From CAVUPF01 sp963777915 (GTDB taxonomy: Bacteria; Actinomycetota; Thermoleophilia; Solirubrobacterales; 70-9), in the NCBI GenBank assembly GCA_963777915.1, contig CAVZSH010000005.1, forward strand, positions 496,001 to 560,000: a stretch of 64,000 nt of DNA. Direction: 5' to 3'. Position 1 is the stretch's first letter; each line of letters opens with the position of its first letter. Made by a program: the position numbers and the translations under genes. Below are positions 17,790 through 26,321 of this stretch, piece by piece. The notes under the pieces were generated by a model. It was given only the letters and a program-made list of their open reading frames with translations. It searched no databases and was not told the origin of the DNA.

Positions 17790-18443
17790 TCATTTGCCCC
17801 CGACCACGACCACGTCGGGCAGGTTCTGCTCAGATTCGGCGTAGCTCTTGCCCACCTCTTTGGCGTTGTGCTTGACCAGTTCGTTGTCCTTCTTGGCTTC
17901 GTGTTTGGTCGGCTGATAGCCGATTGCCTGGTGGATCGGTCCGTTCGGGGTATTGGCAAGGATCTTGCTATGGCCCTTTGCCGAGGCGCCGCTGGCGTTC
18001 TTTGACTTGCCCTTGCTCTTATTGGCCGAGGCAGTTGTGCTCGGACCGGCGGAGGTGTTCGCGACCGCGGCATCTTGGCGGTGAAGTGCTTCGAGCAGCG
18101 CCTGGTCGTTGTTACTTGAGCCACTGCGGCCGACGACGACGCCGAGCGCGACCGCGATCGGCAGCAGCGCGAAGAAGCCGACCGCCGCGGCCCGGCTCGT
18201 AGGGGATTTCTCCGGCGCCCGGGCGATGGGGCGGCGGGCGCGTTTGCTCATCGTGGCGAAGTACCGCGAAGCGGGATTGGAGCCGTTGCCGCGCCGCGCC
18301 GCGCAGTTGACGCAATAGCGCTGCTGGGAATCCAGCGGTGCGCCGCACTCCTCACAGGGCTGATAGGCCGTCTCGCTCGGTTGATGTGTCGTCGCGGTCG
18401 GCTGTTGCATTGTCTCGGTGGGGGGGAGAGTTGTCTCGGTCAT
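17790..18443 (-). CDS. Single-pass membrane protein with N-terminal zinc ribbon
   Basis: 217 residues. The Thr/Pro/Gln-rich N-terminus leads to CEECG-x10-CVNCA at about residues 30-48, a basic stretch, one transmembrane helix (AAAVGFFALLPIAVALGVVVG) and a long Ser/Ala/Lys-rich outside tail. The topology suggests a cytosolic zinc ribbon tied to an exported tail. Its ATG overlaps the lipoprotein stop as ATGA, making it part of the pst operon. Function unknown; a sensing or assembly role is only a guess. Confidence 0.7.
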   Translation of the reverse strand: MTETTLPPTETMQQPTATTHQPSETAYQPCEECGAPLDSQQRYCVNCAARRGNGSNPASRYFATMSKRARRPIARAPEKSPTSRAAAVGFFALLPIAVALGVVVGRSGSSNNDQALLEALHRQDAAVANTSAGPSTTASANKSKGKSKNASGASAKGHSKILANTPNGPIHQAIGYQPTKHEAKKDNELVKHNAKEVGKSYAESEQNLPDVVVVGGK

Positions 18444-18643
18444 CGCTGGTGGTTTCCCTTTCGGAGGGCCTTCGCCCGCTGTTCTACCCGGTGCCTGCGG
18501 GAGTCCAGTATGTGCTTTGACTTGGCCTGCACGCGTGCGGCGGTTTCCTGTGTTGTCGTACAACCGCTCAGCGCCGCCAGCATCAGCAAGCCGCAGACGG
18601 CGAGCACTCCGGCTCGGGCTGTATGAGGGCTAGCCGAACGCAC
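18440..18643 (-). CDS. Small lipoprotein in the pst operon
   Basis: 67 residues. A signal sequence ends in a lipobox LAALSGC at about residues 22-28; the mature part is a short, very basic, probably helical tail. The GTG start overlaps the end of pstB by 14 bases and the stop overlaps the next gene as ATGA, so it is embedded in a coupled operon, which supports it being real despite its size. Function unknown. Confidence 0.65.
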   Translation of the reverse strand: MRSASPHTARAGVLAVCGLLMLAALSGCTTTQETAARVQAKSKHILDSRRHRVEQRAKALRKGNHQR

Positions 18644-19550
18644 CGCTCACGTAGTCCTTTGTGCGTTTTTCGCGAGGCGCGCCGAAGAGCGCGGTCGCGC
18701 TGTTGTACTCGACCAGCTCGCCCAGGTACATAAAGGCGACGTGGTCGGCTACTCGGTAGGCCTGCTGGAGGTTGTGGGTGACGATCACGACTGCGACGTC
18801 GTCGCGCAGCTTGACGATCAGGTCCTCGATCACCTGAGTCGACTGAGGGTCCAGTGCCGAGCAGGGCTCGTCGAGTAAGAGCACCTCGGGCTCAGCGGCC
18901 AGCGCCCGGGCGATGCAGAGCCGCTGCTGTTGGCCGCCGGAGAGCCTCAGTGCCGGGTGGTTGAGGTTGTCCTTGACCTCCTCGAGCAGGCCGGCCCGAT
19001 CGAGGGCGCTGTACACCTGGGGCGCGAGGACCTTCTTTCGCGTGCGGCGCGATCCTTGCTCTCGCAATACGTAGGCGATGTTGTCGAAGACGCTCATCGG
19101 GAACGGGTTGGGCTGCTGGAAGACCATCGTCACCCGGCGCCGCAGCGAGGTCGGCTCGATCAGCGTGATGTCGACGTCGTCGAGCAGGATGCGGCCGCTC
19201 AGGGTCGTCTTGGGGGTCAGCTCGGTAAGCCGGTTGAGCGAGCGCAGCAGCGTCGTCTTGCCACAACCCGAAGGGCCGATCATCGCTAGCACCTCGCCCT
19301 GGCGGATCGGCAGCGAAACCGATTTCACCGCATCGCGGTGGGCGTAGGAGACCGAGAGGTTGTCGACCTCCATGCGGCGGATCGAGAACTGGGGGGCTCC
19401 GATCGAGCGCCGCGCCGCGGTGAAGCCGCCTGGAGCGGCTACTCCGTTGCCGTTGCCGTTGGCGGAAGGTGCGGGCGGTGTCGCCTGGCGCGCCGCGGCT
19501 GCGTCCTCGAGCTCCAGGCGACGGATCGGCGGTGGGGTCAGGAACTCCAT
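18630..19550 (-). CDS. pstB: Phosphate ABC transporter ATP-binding protein
   Basis: 306 residues. A non-conserved Ala/Asn/Gly-rich extension fills residues 1-58, then the ATPase: Walker A GPSGCGKTT, Q-loop VFQQPNPFPMSVFDNI, signature LSGGQQQRLCIARAL, Walker B VLLLDEPCSALDP and the switch His in VTHNLQQ. These PstB-specific words make the call firm. It energises phosphate import with PstC/PstA. It overlaps pstA by 13 bases. The extension of about 50 residues over a normal PstB is odd; MEVDNLSVSY near residue 60 may mark the core start. Confidence 0.93.
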   Translation of the reverse strand: MEFLTPPPIRRLELEDAAAARQATPPAPSANGNGNGVAAPGGFTAARRSIGAPQFSIRRMEVDNLSVSYAHRDAVKSVSLPIRQGEVLAMIGPSGCGKTTLLRSLNRLTELTPKTTLSGRILLDDVDITLIEPTSLRRRVTMVFQQPNPFPMSVFDNIAYVLREQGSRRTRKKVLAPQVYSALDRAGLLEEVKDNLNHPALRLSGGQQQRLCIARALAAEPEVLLLDEPCSALDPQSTQVIEDLIVKLRDDVAVVIVTHNLQQAYRVADHVAFMYLGELVEYNSATALFGAPREKRTKDYVSGAFG

Positions 19551-20539
19551 GTCCCGGTCCTTTTCGCGCGGCGATGGACGATGTCGACGGCGGCGTTGAG
19601 AGCGAGAACCATCACCAACAGAACGAAGGCTGCGGCATAGGCCTTGTTTGGCTGGTTGAGATTCCCGGTGGGAGATGCTTCGTAAACGAAGTTGGTCAGC
19701 GTCGTTCCCGCGCCGCGCAGGTAGTCGAGGGGGAAGGTGCTGCCAACCGGGGAGAAGTTTTGCGTGGCGCCGAGCAAGACGAGGATGATCGCCGTATCGC
19801 CGATGATCCGGCCGAGGCCGAGCATCGCTCCGGTCGCCAGTTGGGGGCGGCTGGCCGGAAGCAGGATCCGCCGCGTCGTCGCGGCCTTCGTCTTGCCGAC
19901 CGCGTAGGAGGCCTCCCTCACGTGCTGGGGAATGGCCCGCAGCCCCTCTCGGGTGTTCGCCACGACCAGCGGCAGCGCCACCAGGGACAGCATCGCCGAG
20001 GCGGCGAAGAAAGACCGGCCGAAGACGACCCCTTCGGTGGTGCGGCTGAGGAAGCCCAACGCCGTACTGGAGAAGATCACGGTGCCGAACAGCGCCAAGA
20101 CGATCGAGGGGATGCCGGCGATCGCCTCGATCGTCGACTCGGTGATCCGCGCGAGCGCTGCGGGCCGGCCGTACTCGACCAGCCAGACTGCGACCCCCAC
20201 CCCAATCGGCAAGGCGATCCCGATCCCCATCGCGGCGACGATCAGGGTGCCGATCAGTGCTTCGGAGAATCCCCCAGTCTGGTTTTCGCTGAACCCCGAT
20301 GTCGCCGGGGTGACCAGCATCGACGGCTTCAGGTAGCCCAGGCCCTTGATCAGCAGATAGACGATGATCGCAACGGCTATCGCGCAGAAGAGGATGCCCA
20401 GCGCCCAGCAGATAGCGAGGCCGATACGATCCGAGAGGCGCCAGGCGGCGCTTCCCTCAACGGCTCCCTTGCGCGGCCTTGGCGGTTGGGACTGAGCCGG
20501 AGGGAGGCCGGCCGGTGGCGTGGTGAGCGACGCGTCCAT
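19538..20539 (-). CDS. pstA: Phosphate ABC transporter permease PstA
   Basis: 333 residues with six hydrophobic helices. The permease loop is EASYAVGKTKAATTRRILLPASRPQLATG in pieces (EASYAVGKTK ... RRILLPAS), and NFVYEASPTGN near the C-terminus is typical of PstA. It forms the membrane channel with PstC. The ATG overlaps the pstC stop as ATGA; the longer upstream frame lies inside pstC and is rejected. The N-terminal 40 residues are Pro-rich and cytosolic. Confidence 0.92.
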   Translation of the reverse strand: MDASLTTPPAGLPPAQSQPPRPRKGAVEGSAAWRLSDRIGLAICWALGILFCAIAVAIIVYLLIKGLGYLKPSMLVTPATSGFSENQTGGFSEALIGTLIVAAMGIGIALPIGVGVAVWLVEYGRPAALARITESTIEAIAGIPSIVLALFGTVIFSSTALGFLSRTTEGVVFGRSFFAASAMLSLVALPLVVANTREGLRAIPQHVREASYAVGKTKAATTRRILLPASRPQLATGAMLGLGRIIGDTAIILVLLGATQNFSPVGSTFPLDYLRGAGTTLTNFVYEASPTGNLNQPNKAYAAAFVLLVMVLALNAAVDIVHRRAKRTGTWSS

Positions 20540-21540
20540 CAGGCGGTCGCCCCGTATTTGCTCATCGCACGCCGTGCGGCCCAGCCGGTCAGCGAGAGCA
20601 TCGCCGCCGAGAAGAGCAGAACGGTGGCGATCGCAAAAAGCGTCGCGTTCGCCGGCTTTGAGCTGAGCTGGTCGATGTTCTCGACGATCGTCGGGGCCAG
20701 TGGCCGAGAGGGCTCGAAGATGAAGGTCAGGCCGTCGGCGGGGTTGGGCGCGAACCCGACCGAGCCTGAGACCATCGCCAGCATCACCGACTCGCCGATC
20801 GCTCGGGCGACTGCCAGCACTGTCCCGGCGACGATCGCGGGGCGGGCTGTGCGAACCGCGATCTTCCACATCGTGCGCCAGCGGTTGACCCCGAGGGCAA
20901 GCGATCCTTCCAGCCAACCCGGCCGAACCGAGCGCAGCCCGTCGCAGAAGATCGAGATCATCAGCGGAGCGATCATCACGGTGAGGATCAAGACTGCCGC
21001 CAGCACGCTATAGCCGCTCAGCGTGATGACGCCTGCCACCGATGCCTTTTCGGACTCGGTCACGAGGTGATTGCCGATGAAGGGCACGATCACGAGCACG
21101 CCGATCAGGCCGTAGATCACCGAGGGGACGCTGGCCAGGAACCGGATCACCGGCTCGAGCACGCTGCGCATCCACCCCGGGGCGAACTCGACAATGAAGA
21201 CGGCGATGAAGAGGGAGCAGACGAGCCCGATCGCCACGGAGGCGCCGACGATCAGGATGGTGCTCCAGATCAGGGGCCAGGCGTGGAAGGTGTAGACCGC
21301 AGATCCACCTGACTGGCCGGAGAGGGTGATCGCGTTGAACTGGGCATCGACGCTGCCACCCGCCCCAAACCAGGACAGGCCGTTGTGCGCAAACGACGGC
21401 CATCCCCGCACAAATACGGAGACGATCATCGCCAATAGCAAGGCCACCACGGCACAGACCAGCGCGCCGAGCATTCGCCCGACGCGCTGGTCCGACCACT
21501 TTGGCCCGTACTCGTACTCCTGGCGGTACTCCTCCTCCAC
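20539..21540 (-). CDS. pstC: Phosphate ABC transporter permease PstC
   Basis: 333 residues, six transmembrane helices. PstC hallmarks include the long periplasmic-side loop after helix 1, a FLASVPSVIYGLIG stretch and the permease loop EGSLALGVNRWRTMWKIAVR. It pairs with PstA in the phosphate importer. The GTG start follows the pstS stop codon with no spacer, so translation is coupled to the binding protein. Confidence 0.92.
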   Translation of the reverse strand: MEEEYRQEYEYGPKWSDQRVGRMLGALVCAVVALLLAMIVSVFVRGWPSFAHNGLSWFGAGGSVDAQFNAITLSGQSGGSAVYTFHAWPLIWSTILIVGASVAIGLVCSLFIAVFIVEFAPGWMRSVLEPVIRFLASVPSVIYGLIGVLVIVPFIGNHLVTESEKASVAGVITLSGYSVLAAVLILTVMIAPLMISIFCDGLRSVRPGWLEGSLALGVNRWRTMWKIAVRTARPAIVAGTVLAVARAIGESVMLAMVSGSVGFAPNPADGLTFIFEPSRPLAPTIVENIDQLSSKPANATLFAIATVLLFSAAMLSLTGWAARRAMSKYGATA

Positions 21541-22371
21541 CTAGTGCTTCTTTGCCTTCTTGTTGAATACGGCCACCCCGCCGGCCTTGTCGATCACACC
21601 TCCGGCAGCCGAGCTGGTTCGAGCCCAGTCGACGAACTTCTCGACCGCCTTGCTCGGGTTCGCCGTCGGCAGCACTATGTAGATGTAGCGCGTCAGCGGA
21701 TAGGTGAATTTCTTGTTGACGTTCTTCGGCGTGCAGGCGATCCCATTCACATTCAAGGCCCTGACGCCCCTTTGCTGCCAGGCGAGCCCGGCGTAGCCGA
21801 TCGCGTTGGGGTCCTGCTTGACCGCGTTGATCACGAGGCCGTCAGCGGTCAGGGCGTTGACGACCGAGGAGGGGGCATGTTCATCGAGAACCTCCTGCAG
21901 GAAGAAGGTATAGGTGCCTCCGTTGGTGTCGCGACCGACCGGGTCGATCGTTGTGCTGAGGCCCGAGCCCCCTAGGGCGCCCCAGTTGGTCAGCTGCCCC
22001 AGGTAGATGGCGCGGAGCTGTTCGATCGTGATGTTGCTCAGCTTGTTCGCGGGGTTGACGTCCAGGCAGAGGCCGTCGAGGTAGAGCTCGTAGTAGGTCG
22101 TCCCGGTATCGCTCGGGAGCGGCGCCCGTGATTGGCCGGCGAACTGGCTCTTGCCGGACTGGATGTCCTTGATGCCGGTGTTGCCGCCATCGGGCGTGTA
22201 GCTGAAGTGAATCTTGTGGTTGACCGTCTTCGTGTAGGTCTTAAAGAGAGCTTCGAGTACGGGCTGGGCGGCCACCGAGCCCGACCCGATCAGGGTCTGG
22301 GCGCCGGCCGACGCCGGAACAGCGAGCCCGAAAAGGGCGATCGCCGTTATGGCGAGGGTCTTGATTCTCAT
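21541..22371 (-). CDS. pstS: Phosphate-binding protein PstS
   Basis: 276 residues, rather short for PstS. A cleavable signal peptide (ALFGLAVPASAGAQ, no lipobox) is followed by GSGSVAAQPVLEALF, YTPDGGNTGIKDIQSGKSQFAGQSRAPL, YLGQLTNWG and GRDTNGGTYTFF, the phosphate-binding loops of the family. It captures phosphate outside and delivers it to PstCA. The ATG has AAAGGA upstream. It heads the eight-gene minus-strand operon. The lack of a lipobox is unusual for a Gram-positive binding protein. Confidence 0.9.
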   Translation of the reverse strand: MRIKTLAITAIALFGLAVPASAGAQTLIGSGSVAAQPVLEALFKTYTKTVNHKIHFSYTPDGGNTGIKDIQSGKSQFAGQSRAPLPSDTGTTYYELYLDGLCLDVNPANKLSNITIEQLRAIYLGQLTNWGALGGSGLSTTIDPVGRDTNGGTYTFFLQEVLDEHAPSSVVNALTADGLVINAVKQDPNAIGYAGLAWQQRGVRALNVNGIACTPKNVNKKFTYPLTRYIYIVLPTANPSKAVEKFVDWARTSSAAGGVIDKAGGVAVFNKKAKKH

Positions 22372-22495
22372 CGATTGCGATCCTTTCGCGGTTATGTATG
22401 ACGAGTTTTTTGACTGGCTTTCTCGACATAAGCTAGCACCTTCTGTAGTTTATTGACCTCCTTGATACAAAAGGCCGTCCAGCAGGCCACCGACC
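22372..22495. promoter_or_regulatory. Divergent promoter region of the pst operon
   Basis: The 124-bp AT-richer gap between pstS and the divergent secreted-protein gene must hold the operon promoter. On the minus strand TACATAAC lies just before the AAAGGA ribosome site and is a plausible -10. No Streptomyces-style GTTCACC direct repeats (PHO box) are visible, so phosphate control by PhoP is expected from the genes but not shown by the sequence. Confidence 0.35.
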
Positions 22496-23128
22496 ATGGA
22501 GGTTCCATTGCTCAACAGAAGGCTGTCCTCGCCCCGAGCGGCCACCGCGATTGCCCTTGCGGCAGTGGTCGCCGCGGCGATCGCCGTGACGCCGTCCTTT
22601 GCCGGGTCGTTTCTGACCCCCCAGAAGGCGGCGCATGTCTACTTGAAGAAACAGGCTGCCGCCAACCTCTACGTGAAAAGGGCAACCGCGCCGCTGACCC
22701 CGGTTGCCTCGATTGCGGCGAGCAACGCGGTCTTCGGACCGGTCTCGACGACCACGGCCGGGTACATCCCGACCGCGTTCACCTCGTTTGCGACGAAGGG
22801 CACCGGCCCCGCGGTGATTACGTTCTCGGGGCAGGCAACCTGCACGGCAACCACCGCTGGCGAAGCCTGCCCGGTCAGCATCCTGGTTGACGATTATCTC
22901 GTCGCGAAAGTCAATTTCGCCACCTCTACGACCGGCACTCCGGCCGCAGCAGCCGAGGTCCATACCGTTACGGTGTCCGACGTGCTGAGCAAAGGCGGGC
23001 ACACGGTGGCGATTGAGTACTCCGGCGCGCCGAAAGTGACTTTTACGCTGAAGAGCTGGAACCTCGCGGTGCAGGCATACCCGCAAAACCCGGCAAGCTC
23101 CGGGAGTTCGAAGGGCTCCGGCAAGTAG
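22496..23128 (+). CDS. Small secreted protein of unknown function
   Basis: 210 residues with a signal peptide (AIALAAVVAAAIAVTPSFAG). The mature part is Thr/Ala/Val-rich, with two cysteines (CTATTAGEAC) that may form a disulfide and strands suggestive of a beta-sandwich; the end is Ser/Gly/Lys-rich. GGAGG sits between the ATG and a TTG at 22508 with ideal spacing to the TTG, so translation may start at 22508. It is divergent from pstS. No family recognised. Confidence 0.6.
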   Translation: MEVPLLNRRLSSPRAATAIALAAVVAAAIAVTPSFAGSFLTPQKAAHVYLKKQAAANLYVKRATAPLTPVASIAASNAVFGPVSTTTAGYIPTAFTSFATKGTGPAVITFSGQATCTATTAGEACPVSILVDDYLVAKVNFATSTTGTPAAAAEVHTVTVSDVLSKGGHTVAIEYSGAPKVTFTLKSWNLAVQAYPQNPASSGSSKGSGK

Positions 23129-23151
23129 CCGTTCCCTGCGGGGATTTGAGA

Positions 23152-23189
23152 ACCCGGACCGCGCCTGTTGGGATCGGCGCGGTCCGGGT
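23152..23189. terminator. Strong bidirectional hairpin terminator
   Basis: A perfect 14-bp stem, ACCCGGACCGCGCC pairing with GGCGCGGTCCGGGT, with a 10-base loop. It lies between the ends of the convergent 22.5-kb and 23.2-kb genes, so it can serve both. There is no long T-run. Confidence 0.6.
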
Positions 23190-23212
23190 CTGGGAGGGCC
23201 CTGCCTCCTCGC

Positions 23213-23431
23213 TCAGCGAAGCGGTCGGGGCAGGGAGTCGCCGAGGATGAGGCGCGCTCGGTAGTAGAGAGCCTCATCGAAGGCTTGTGTGTCGCGCTCC
23301 TGTCGGGCGCTGCGGGCCTCGAGCGTCCGCTGGGCGCCGGCCGAGCGGTGACTCGGGAGCCGCTCACGGATCACGCCGCTCAACCGGCCTCGCGAGACGA
23401 ATGTGGTGGTGCTGGGAGTGGGGCCGCGCAT
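23213..23431 (-). CDS. Very small basic protein downstream of the sulfate operon
   Basis: 72 residues, Arg-rich (RGRLSGVIRERLPSHRS; EALYYRARLILGDSL). The case for a real gene is a near-ideal ribosome site, GAAAGGAG, 6 bases before the ATG and an AT-rich leader that contrasts with the surroundings. It starts about 118 bp after the cysA stop and could be a separate transcript. No family or function recognised. Confidence 0.5.
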   Translation of the reverse strand: MRGPTPSTTTFVSRGRLSGVIRERLPSHRSAGAQRTLEARSARQERDTQAFDEALYYRARLILGDSLPRPLR

Positions 23432-23439
23432 CTGGGCTC

Positions 23440-23475
23440 CTTTCTAAAGTTTGTTAACTAACTAACTCAAGAATA
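23440..23475. promoter_or_regulatory. AT-rich leader with GTTAGTTA repeats
   Basis: The stretch before the 72-residue gene contains three overlapping GTTA units and a short dyad around GTTAAC, in otherwise GC-rich DNA. It is a promoter or operator candidate; no clear -35/-10 pair could be fixed. Confidence 0.35.
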
Positions 23476-23549
23476 GCAGCCTGCGTACGGATAGGTGGCG
23501 AGATGGGCGGGGCGCCACCCGGCAAAGCGCGCCCCGCCCCGTCGCCCCT

Positions 23550-24588
23550 TCAGGCGGCTGCAGATACTTCTGCGCCATCGCCGCCCTGTTTGCCGGGGGG
23601 AGTCGAGGCCCCTCCGTCATCGGGCGACGAGTCACCGCTGAAGCTCTTTGTCTGGCCCGGCCGCAGGTAGACGATCTGGCCCTCGCGGAGCTCCAGTTTT
23701 TGGAGCTCCGCCCTGGTCAGCTGCGCCCAGACCTCGGTGCCGTCACCGAGTGCGAACTCGACCCGGATCTCAAAGCCGAGCGAGACGATCCGCTGGACCA
23801 TCGCCTCCTCGGTTCGCTCGTCGGGATCCAGCACGACCTCGATGTCATGCGGCCGGACGTAGTGCTCGCCCAGCCGGTTGACCTCGCCGACGAAGCTCAT
23901 CACGAACTCGTTGGCCGGGTGCTCGTAGAGGTCGTCGGCGGCGCCGGACTGCTCGACTCTGCCCTCGTTCATAACCACCAGCTGCTCGGCGACGTCCATC
24001 GCCTCCTCCTGGTCGTGGGTGACGAAGATCGTCGTCACGTGCATCTCGTCGTGGAGGCGTCGCAGCCAGGTGCGAAGGTCCTTGCGCACCTTGGCGTCGA
24101 GCGCCCCGAAGGGCTCGTCGAGGAGGAGCACTTGCGGCTGGACCGCCAGCGCCCGCGCCAGCGCCATCCGCTGGCGCTGGCCGCCCGAGAGCTGGGAGGG
24201 GTAGCGCTCGGCGAGCCCGTCGAGCTGGACCAGGCGCAACAGCTCGTGGACACGAGCCTCGACCTGGGGCTTTCGCCACTTGCGGATCTTCAGCCCGAAT
24301 GCGACGTTGCCGAACACCGACATGTGCTTGAAGGCGGCGTAGTGCTGGAAGACGAAGCCGACCTCGCGCTTCTGGGCCGGCTTCTTTGAGACGTCTTCGC
24401 CGCTGATCAGGACCCGGCCGGCGTCGAGCGTCTCGAGACCGGCGATCGCTCGCAGCAGAGTCGACTTGCCGCTGCCGCTTGGCCCCAGCAATGCGGTCAG
24501 CGAACCGTCCGGGACCTCGATCGAGAACGTCCTTCAGCGCCTGAAAGTCACCGAAGCGCTTGCAGGCTCCCTCGACTGTGATTCCCAT
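23550..24588 (-). CDS. cysA: Sulfate ABC transporter ATP-binding protein, one-base frameshift
   Basis: The gene starts at an ATG that overlaps the cysW stop as ATGA. About 20 codons give MGITVEGACKRFGDFQALKD, then the frame breaks near 24524-24528; one extra base there separates it from the frame encoding SIEVPDGSLTALLGPSGSG and the rest. Downstream are Walker A, VFQHYAAFKHMSVFGNVAFG, signature LSGGQRQRMALARAL, Walker B LLLDEPFGALD, VTHDQEEAMDVAEQ and a C-terminal regulatory domain (YVRPHDIEV). Uninterrupted it would be about 345 residues. It energises sulfate/thiosulfate import. A sequencing or assembly indel is as likely as true inactivation. Confidence 0.85.
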
Positions 24589-25391
24589 CAGGCGTCCTCC
24601 TTTCTTCTCAAGAGGTTCATCGCCAGCAGGGTGGAGAGCGCCAGCACCGCGAGCAGGATCGAGACGGCGTAGGCGCCGGTGTAGTTGAACTGTCCGAACT
24701 CCTTGAAGACGTAGAGGGGAAGGGTTTCGGTTTGGCCGGAGATCCGGCCGGAGACAATCGAGACCGCCCCGAACTCCCCGAGCACGCGCGCGGTGCTCAC
24801 CACCACGCCGTAGGCGACCCCCCAGCGGATCGCCGGCAGGGTGATGCGCCAGAAGGTCTGCCAGGCGCCCGCGCCCAGGGTGGATGCCGCCTGCTCCTGC
24901 TCGGTGCCGATCTCCTGCAGGACGGGGACAGTCTCGCGAACCACGAAGGGCAGCGAGACGAAGATGCTCGCCAGGATCATTCCCGGGACCGCGAAGAGGA
25001 TCTTGATACCGGCTTCGGAGAGTCCGGCGAACCAGCCGCCGATCCCGTAGAGCAGGAAGAGCGAGAGGCCGATCACCACCGGCGAGATCGCGAAAGGGAG
25101 GTTGATCACCGCATCGAGGAGGACGTTGCCGCGCCAGCGGTGGCGGACGAGCAGCAGCGCGCAGCCGATCCCAAAGACGGTGTTGAGCGGCACCGCGACC
25201 GCGACCATCAGCAGCGTCAGCTGCAGGGCATGCAGCGCGTCGGGAGTGGTGATCGCTTCAAACGGGGGCGCGAGGCCGTGTTCGAAGGCCTTGTAGAAGA
25301 TCAGCACGACCGGGGCGAGCAGGAGCACCGTGAGGTAGCCGAGCGCGGTGACCCGCAGGCTCCAGCGGCCCATCGTCGAGGAGCCAGTCAT
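24588..25391 (-). CDS. cysW: Sulfate ABC transporter permease CysW
   Basis: 267 residues with six transmembrane helices. The permease signature is EQAASTLGAGAWQTFWRITLPAIRWG in pieces (EQEQAASTLGAGAWQTFW), followed by ARVLGEFGAVSIVSG, a CysW/CysT hallmark. It forms the sulfate/thiosulfate channel with CysT. The ATG overlaps the cysT stop as ATGA and its own stop overlaps cysA, so the operon is fully coupled. Confidence 0.9.
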   Translation of the reverse strand: MTGSSTMGRWSLRVTALGYLTVLLLAPVVLIFYKAFEHGLAPPFEAITTPDALHALQLTLLMVAVAVPLNTVFGIGCALLLVRHRWRGNVLLDAVINLPFAISPVVIGLSLFLLYGIGGWFAGLSEAGIKILFAVPGMILASIFVSLPFVVRETVPVLQEIGTEQEQAASTLGAGAWQTFWRITLPAIRWGVAYGVVVSTARVLGEFGAVSIVSGRISGQTETLPLYVFKEFGQFNYTGAYAVSILLAVLALSTLLAMNLLRRKEDA

Positions 25392-26263
25392 GCTCCGGGG
25401 CCGCCCGCCTGGCTCAGGCTGCGCAATCTGGAGACGGCGCGGCTGAAGGTCGGACTGCCTTTGTCGGACCCCCAGCGCTGGACCAGGCTGACGGTGGCGA
25501 GCAGTAGGAGTGAGACGGCCAACAGGACGACCGAGACGGCGGCGGCACCCGTCGTGTTGCCGGATTCGATCTCTCTGAAGATGAAGACCGAGGAGACCTC
25601 GGTCTTGAAGGGGATCTCTCCTGAGATCAACACCAGGGAGCCGTACTCGCCGAGTGCCCTGGCGAAGGCAAGGGCGACCCCGGCGGCGATCCCCGGCAGC
25701 AGGTTGGGGAAGATGATGCGGCGGAAGATCGTCAGGCCTCCGGCTCCCAGCGAGGCTGCCGCTTCCTCCATCTCGCGGTCCATCTCAAGCAGCAGCGGCT
25801 GCACCGCCCGCACCACGAAGGGCAGAGTCACGAACAGCAGGGCAAAGACGACCGCGACACGAGTGAAGGCGACGTCGAGCCCGATCGGGCTGTCTTTGCC
25901 GTAGAGGGTGAGCAGGGTCAGCCCGGCGACGATCGTCGGCAGGGCGAAGGGCAGGTCGATCACCGCGTTGACGGCCTTCTTGCCCGGGAACTCATCGCGG
26001 ACAAGGACCCAGGCGATCATCGTGCCGAAGACGGCGTTGATCGCGATCACGATCAGCGAGCAGGCAACGGTTAGCTTCAGCGCCGCCACCGACTCGGGGT
26101 TGCTTACCGCTTCCCAGAATCCAGTGAGGCCGCTTTGCAGAGACTGCGAGAAGACCGCCGCCAGCGGCAGTAGGACGATCAGGCTCAGGTACAGCGTGAC
26201 CAGGCCGCGGCCGGCCAGCAGGCCGGGGCCGCTGCGGGGCTTGACGCTCCCCGTGGATCGCAC
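25388..26263 (-). CDS. cysT: Sulfate ABC transporter permease CysT
   Basis: About 291 residues from the GTG chosen here, six helices. EEAAASLGAGGLTIFRRIIFPNLLPG is seen in pieces (EAAASLGAGGLTIFRR) with ARALGEYGSLVLISG after it, diagnostic of CysT. A TTG at 26356 would add 31 residues but overlaps the end of the binding-protein gene by 35 bases and has no ribosome site; the GTG has a GGGGGC stretch upstream and leaves a short N-terminal tail. It pairs with CysW. Confidence 0.88.
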   Translation of the reverse strand: MRSTGSVKPRSGPGLLAGRGLVTLYLSLIVLLPLAAVFSQSLQSGLTGFWEAVSNPESVAALKLTVACSLIVIAINAVFGTMIAWVLVRDEFPGKKAVNAVIDLPFALPTIVAGLTLLTLYGKDSPIGLDVAFTRVAVVFALLFVTLPFVVRAVQPLLLEMDREMEEAAASLGAGGLTIFRRIIFPNLLPGIAAGVALAFARALGEYGSLVLISGEIPFKTEVSSVFIFREIESGNTTGAAAVSVVLLAVSLLLLATVSLVQRWGSDKGSPTFSRAVSRLRSLSQAGGPGA

Positions 26264-26321
26264 GCCGCCCCCGGGCAGGGGAAACTCGGGCCCGGGGGCG
26301 GCGAGGACGCCGCTGTCGGAG

